Shown here: piece after piece, positions 61,677 to 64,000 of the stretch
How positions within the stretch are numbered: the stretch's first letter is position 1
Layout: every line of letters starts with the position of its first letter
Assembly: GCF_039724765.1 (NCBI RefSeq)
Contig: NZ_CP155729.1
Coordinates: 496,001 to 560,000 of the forward strand
DNA length: 64,000 nt
DNA from: Sagittula stellata E-37
GTDB lineage: Bacteria > Pseudomonadota > Alphaproteobacteria > Rhodobacterales > Rhodobacteraceae
Reading direction: 5' to 3'
Position numbers and translations under genes: made by a program
The notes under the pieces: model-generated
What the model was told of the DNA's origin: nothing
What the model saw: only the letters and a program-made list of their open reading frames with translations
Database searches by the model: none

Positions 61677-62569
61677 CCTTTCAGCAGGCGCGGTAGCATC
61701 TCTGCCAGAAGGTCCCAGACGATTCGCACCCGGGGGCTGGTCTTCAGCTCCCGATGGGCCACCAGCCAGACGGGATAGTCGAAGGTGACCTCGGGCAGGA
61801 CCTGCACCAGCAAAGGGTCGCCGCTGCCCAGTGTGACAGGCCCGATCCCGATCCCCAAACCCTGCCGCGCAACTTCCCAATGCACGGCGTGCGAGGTGGT
61901 GCGCAGGCCAAAGCTCGTATCCGTCACCGCCACGCCGCGCTGCGTCAGTGCCGCCACGAAGGGCGCGTTTTCCTCGAAGCCGATGAACCGCGCCTTGTCC
62001 AACTCGGCCGGGCCGCGCACCTCGCCCAAGCTTGCGGCGTAGTCCGGACTGCAGAACAAGCCGGCGGTGTCGTCGGTCAGGCGCTTGCCGATCAGGTCTG
62101 GCTGATCCGGCGCGGCATTGCGGATAGCGATGTCCGCTTCGCGCCGCTTCAGGTCGCTCATGCGGTTGGAGGACACGACCTCTACCCGTATGCCGGGGGC
62201 CACCTCTGCCAGCCGCTTCAGGACCGGCGGCAACAGCCACATCGCGTAAAGCTCCGGCGCGGCGATGGCGACCGGCCCGGACACGTCCGTCGCCTGTCCG
62301 GTGGCGGCCAGCGACACGGCGACTGCCGCCTCACCCATGGCGCGCACGTGTTCGACCAGCCGCGTGCCCGATTCCGTCAGAACCAGCCCGCGCCCGACCC
62401 GTTCGAACAGAACCACGCCCAGCTCTTCCTCAAGCGCCGTGACCTGCCGACCCAGCGTCGGCTGGGTCATGCCCAACGCCCGCGCCGCTGCCGAAAGCGA
62501 CCCTTCCTCGGCTGTGACGAGGAAGGCCCGCGCGCGGTTCCAGTCGAAAGTGACAGAGCGCCAGTCCAT
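61673..62569 (-). CDS. LysR-family transcriptional regulator
   Basis: A 298-residue LysR regulator. The N-terminal winged helix reads FDWNRARAFLVTAEEGSLSA then AARALGMTQPTLGRQVTALE and ELGVVLFERVGRGLVLTESG. The C-terminal effector domain follows (GPVAIAAPELYAMWLLPPVL). No divergent partner gene is near: the gene upstream on the same strand is Hsp20. Its target is therefore not apparent; it may act on itself or at a distance. The mature length and motifs are normal. Confidence 0.92.
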   Translation of the reverse strand: MDWRSVTFDWNRARAFLVTAEEGSLSAAARALGMTQPTLGRQVTALEEELGVVLFERVGRGLVLTESGTRLVEHVRAMGEAAVAVSLAATGQATDVSGPVAIAAPELYAMWLLPPVLKRLAEVAPGIRVEVVSSNRMSDLKRREADIAIRNAAPDQPDLIGKRLTDDTAGLFCSPDYAASLGEVRGPAELDKARFIGFEENAPFVAALTQRGVAVTDTSFGLRTTSHAVHWEVARQGLGIGIGPVTLGSGDPLLVQVLPEVTFDYPVWLVAHRELKTSPRVRIVWDLLAEMLPRLLKG

Positions 62570-62657
62570 GCAGTCCTGTATGGATGACGGCCGATTTCAC
62601 GTCAAAAGCAAAAGAGGGGGCACCAGGCCCCCTCCCGTTCGTCGTGCAGATCAGATC

Positions 62658-63131
62658 TCAGTTGACGGTTTCGGCGTCCACGACATCCTTCTCGACCGCC
62701 TTTACATCCGGTTTCGCGATCTCGATCCGGCGCGGTTTCAGCGCTTCCGGGATCTCGCGCTTCAGGTCGATGTGCAGCATGCCGTTCTCATGCGTGGCTC
62801 CGATGACGCGCACGTGGTCGGCAAGGTGGAAGCGGCGCTCGAAGGCGCGGGTGGCGATGCCGCGGTGCAGGTAGCTGCGGTTCCCGTCCTCGTCCGCCTT
62901 GCGGGCCGAAACGATCAGCGCGTTCTCCTTCACCTCGACGCCAAGGTCGCTGTCCGCGAAACCGGCCACCGCGATGGAGATGCGATAGGCGTCGTCGGCG
63001 GTCTTTTCGATGTTGTACGGCGGATAGCCCGGCTGCGGTGCGTCGTTGGTCAGGACGCGGTCCATCATCTCGGCCAGTTGGTCAAAGCCGACGGATGCAC
63101 GGTAGAGCGGGGCAAAATCAAAATGTCGCAT
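62658..63131 (-). CDS. Small heat-shock protein Hsp20 (IbpA class)
   Basis: A 157-residue alpha-crystallin chaperone that holds unfolded proteins. The start MRHFDFAPLYRASVGFDQLA and YPPYNIEKTADDAYRISIAV are those of alphaproteobacterial IbpA/HspA proteins. The crystallin core ends ATRAFERRFHLADHVRV, and LHIDLKREIPEALKPRRIEI carries the I-x-I-like tail. Start ATG 63131 follows GGAGGATT. Upstream lie an RpoH-type promoter and a ROSE-like leader, so control is probably both transcriptional and by RNA melting. Confidence 0.93.
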   Translation of the reverse strand: MRHFDFAPLYRASVGFDQLAEMMDRVLTNDAPQPGYPPYNIEKTADDAYRISIAVAGFADSDLGVEVKENALIVSARKADEDGNRSYLHRGIATRAFERRFHLADHVRVIGATHENGMLHIDLKREIPEALKPRRIEIAKPDVKAVEKDVVDAETVN

Positions 63132-63228
63132 GGAATCCTCCAGTTGAGCGATACCTGTGTCCGGCCTTCCCATCGGGGACAGACCGTCTTTTCAGTTACC
63201 GGAACCCTGTCAGAGGCGTTCCGGTACG
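63132..63228 (-). promoter_or_regulatory. ROSE-like RNA thermometer in Hsp20 leader
   Basis: The leader of about 95 nt ends in a hairpin that hides the ribosome site. AUC (63152-63150) pairs with GAU (63137-63135) and CUC (63148-63146) with GAG (63140-63138); G63149 bulges and AACUG is the loop. The UCGCU-type anti-SD strand with a bulged G is the hallmark of ROSE thermometers, which precede Hsp20 genes in alphaproteobacteria. Farther up, GUACCGGAA and UUCCGGUA can form a second stem. Confidence 0.65.
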
Positions 63229-63233
63229 CAAAA

Positions 63234-63261
63234 ATTGGGCACGCCACGCGCGCGTTTCAAG
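63234..63261 (-). promoter_or_regulatory. RpoH (sigma-32) promoter for Hsp20
   Basis: On the reverse strand CTTGAA (63261-63256) is followed after 16 bp by CCCAAT (63239-63234), close to the sigma-32 consensus CTTGAA and CCCCAT. It would give a leader of about 95 nt before the Hsp20 start. Confidence 0.68.
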
Positions 63262-63278
63262 AGCCTCCAGCACACGAA

Positions 63279-63312
63279 AAAGCGCCCCGAAGACGGCTCT
63301 TCGGGGCGCTTT
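63279..63312 (-). terminator. Rho-independent terminator after autotransporter gene
   Basis: A perfect 15-bp stem (63279-63293 with 63298-63312) with a CGGC loop, ending in a run of five T on the reverse strand. It lies just past the stop of the barrel gene and 18 bp before the Hsp20 promoter. Confidence 0.9.
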
Positions 63313-63333
63313 CACAAAGATGTGATCGTAAGA

Positions 63334-64000
63334 TCAGAACTTCATTTCGTAACCGAGACCGACGGTGCCCATACGGACGTTCTCGCTCTTGGAACCGGCG
63401 AGGGTCATGATGACGCGGCCGCCGCCCTTGGTGTCGAGACCGAAGTTCAGGGCCAGGTCGAAGCGGTTTTCGTCGGTGCCACCCGGCGTCGCCGTGACGG
63501 TGCCGCCGCTGTTGACGTCGATGTCCTCGTTCATCACGTGGTTCCACGAGAAGTCGACGTCGGTGTGCAGCGCGCCAAAGCTCATCGCGGTCGTCTTTTC
63601 CCAGCGCATGCCCAGCTTGCCGAAGGTCGTCGTCTGGTCGTAGCCCGGAATGATCGCGCCGTTGCTTGCGGTGAAGCTGTCAATTTCCAGCAGTTCGCGC
63701 GACACGCCGATATAGGGCATCAGGATGTTCGAAGCCTGCCCGCCGATGGCGAAACGCTGACCCAGCTCCAGCGAGGCGGAGCGGTAGTCGCTTTCCGTGG
63801 AACCGGACGCCGTGCCGGTCGGGAACATCATGGTGTAGTCGTGGTCGGTCCGGCCGGCGGTGATGTCACCATACAGCTGCAGGCCGCCCGACGTCTGGTA
63901 CAGGCCGTAGAGGCTCGCCGTCTTGGTGTCGCTGTCGGAGTCGAAGCCGCTGGCATCGCTGGAGCTGTTCAGGCCGCTCAGGGCGATACCGGTGCGGAAC
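63334..64000 (-). CDS. Autotransporter-type outer-membrane beta-barrel protein, N-terminus outside window
   Basis: The last 222 residues of an outer-membrane barrel, open at the right edge. Alternating strands are visible: FRTGIALSGLNSSSDASG, TASLYGLYQTSGGLQLYGDI, SASLELGQRFAIGG, KLGMRWEKTTAMSFGALHTD, NRFDLALNFGLDTKGGGRVI. The protein ends GTVGLGYEMKF, a terminal Phe with alternate hydrophobic residues, the usual Bam signal. It fits the autotransporter barrel domain; the passenger would lie beyond the window. The strong terminator at 63279 follows. Confidence 0.8.
   Translation of the reverse strand, partial: FRTGIALSGLNSSSDASGFDSDSDTKTASLYGLYQTSGGLQLYGDITAGRTDHDYTMMFPTGTASGSTESDYRSASLELGQRFAIGGQASNILMPYIGVSRELLEIDSFTASNGAIIPGYDQTTTFGKLGMRWEKTTAMSFGALHTDVDFSWNHVMNEDIDVNSGGTVTATPGGTDENRFDLALNFGLDTKGGGRVIMTLAGSKSENVRMGTVGLGYEMKF

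Overview
The window is GC-rich bacterial DNA and looks like a marine member of the Roseobacter group (Rhodobacteraceae, Alphaproteobacteria). The grounds are the xsc/pta/soeABC organosulfonate block, a DUF1523 protein, creatinase, a GabD-type dehydrogenase, a YfbK-like vWA protein next to an ECF sigma factor, and short palindromic intergenic repeats of a kind I associate with this family. I saw no tRNA, rRNA, CRISPR array, insertion sequence or phage gene. Coding density is high, and most neighbouring genes on one strand overlap by 1-14 nt.

Region 1 (1-37 kb) is a surface-polysaccharide locus. It holds a Wzx-like flippase, a GumC/Wzz-like chain-length protein, a convergent BY-kinase-like ATPase with a long charged repeat arm, about eight glycosyltransferases, a WecG/TagA/CpsF enzyme, an O-antigen-ligase/polymerase-like membrane protein, acetyl- and acyltransferases, a GMC oxidoreductase, an SDR and two Gfo/Idh-SDR systems. 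One of those two systems is a single fused protein; the other is a translationally coupled gene pair in the same operon.

Region 2 (3.4-16.2 kb) sits inside that locus and is a compact natural-product pathway. It comprises a one-module PKS (KS-AT-KR-DH-ACP-TE), a GT2 glycosyltransferase, an NRPS-like protein (formyltransferase, condensation remnant, adenylation domain split by a luciferase-like monooxygenase, PCP) and a phosphopantetheinyl transferase. The adenylation pocket reads close to a glycine code. The simplest model is an N-formyl (possibly alpha-oxidised) glycyl starter passed to the PKS, extended once, reduced, and released by the TE. Five 17-bp copies of a dyad-symmetric motif (GYATRC-N5-GYATRC, up to one mismatch) lie within the coding sequences here and force runs of codons that are rare for this DNA. 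I know of no description of this motif.

Region 3 (36.6-51.7 kb) is metabolic. It holds a SHOCT-type protein, a periplasmic ClpP-fold protein, xsc with a convergent pta, soeABC for disposal of the sulfite that Xsc releases, a double SnoaL protein, small membrane proteins and creatinase.

Region 4 (51.8-64 kb) holds capsule-like orphan genes, gabD, a kynurenine-formamidase-like hydrolase, an ECF sigma factor coupled to a membrane vWA protein, a phytase-like secreted protein behind a good Pho box, a LysR regulator, an Hsp20 gene with an RpoH-type promoter and a ROSE-like RNA thermometer, and the C-terminal barrel of an autotransporter cut by the window edge.
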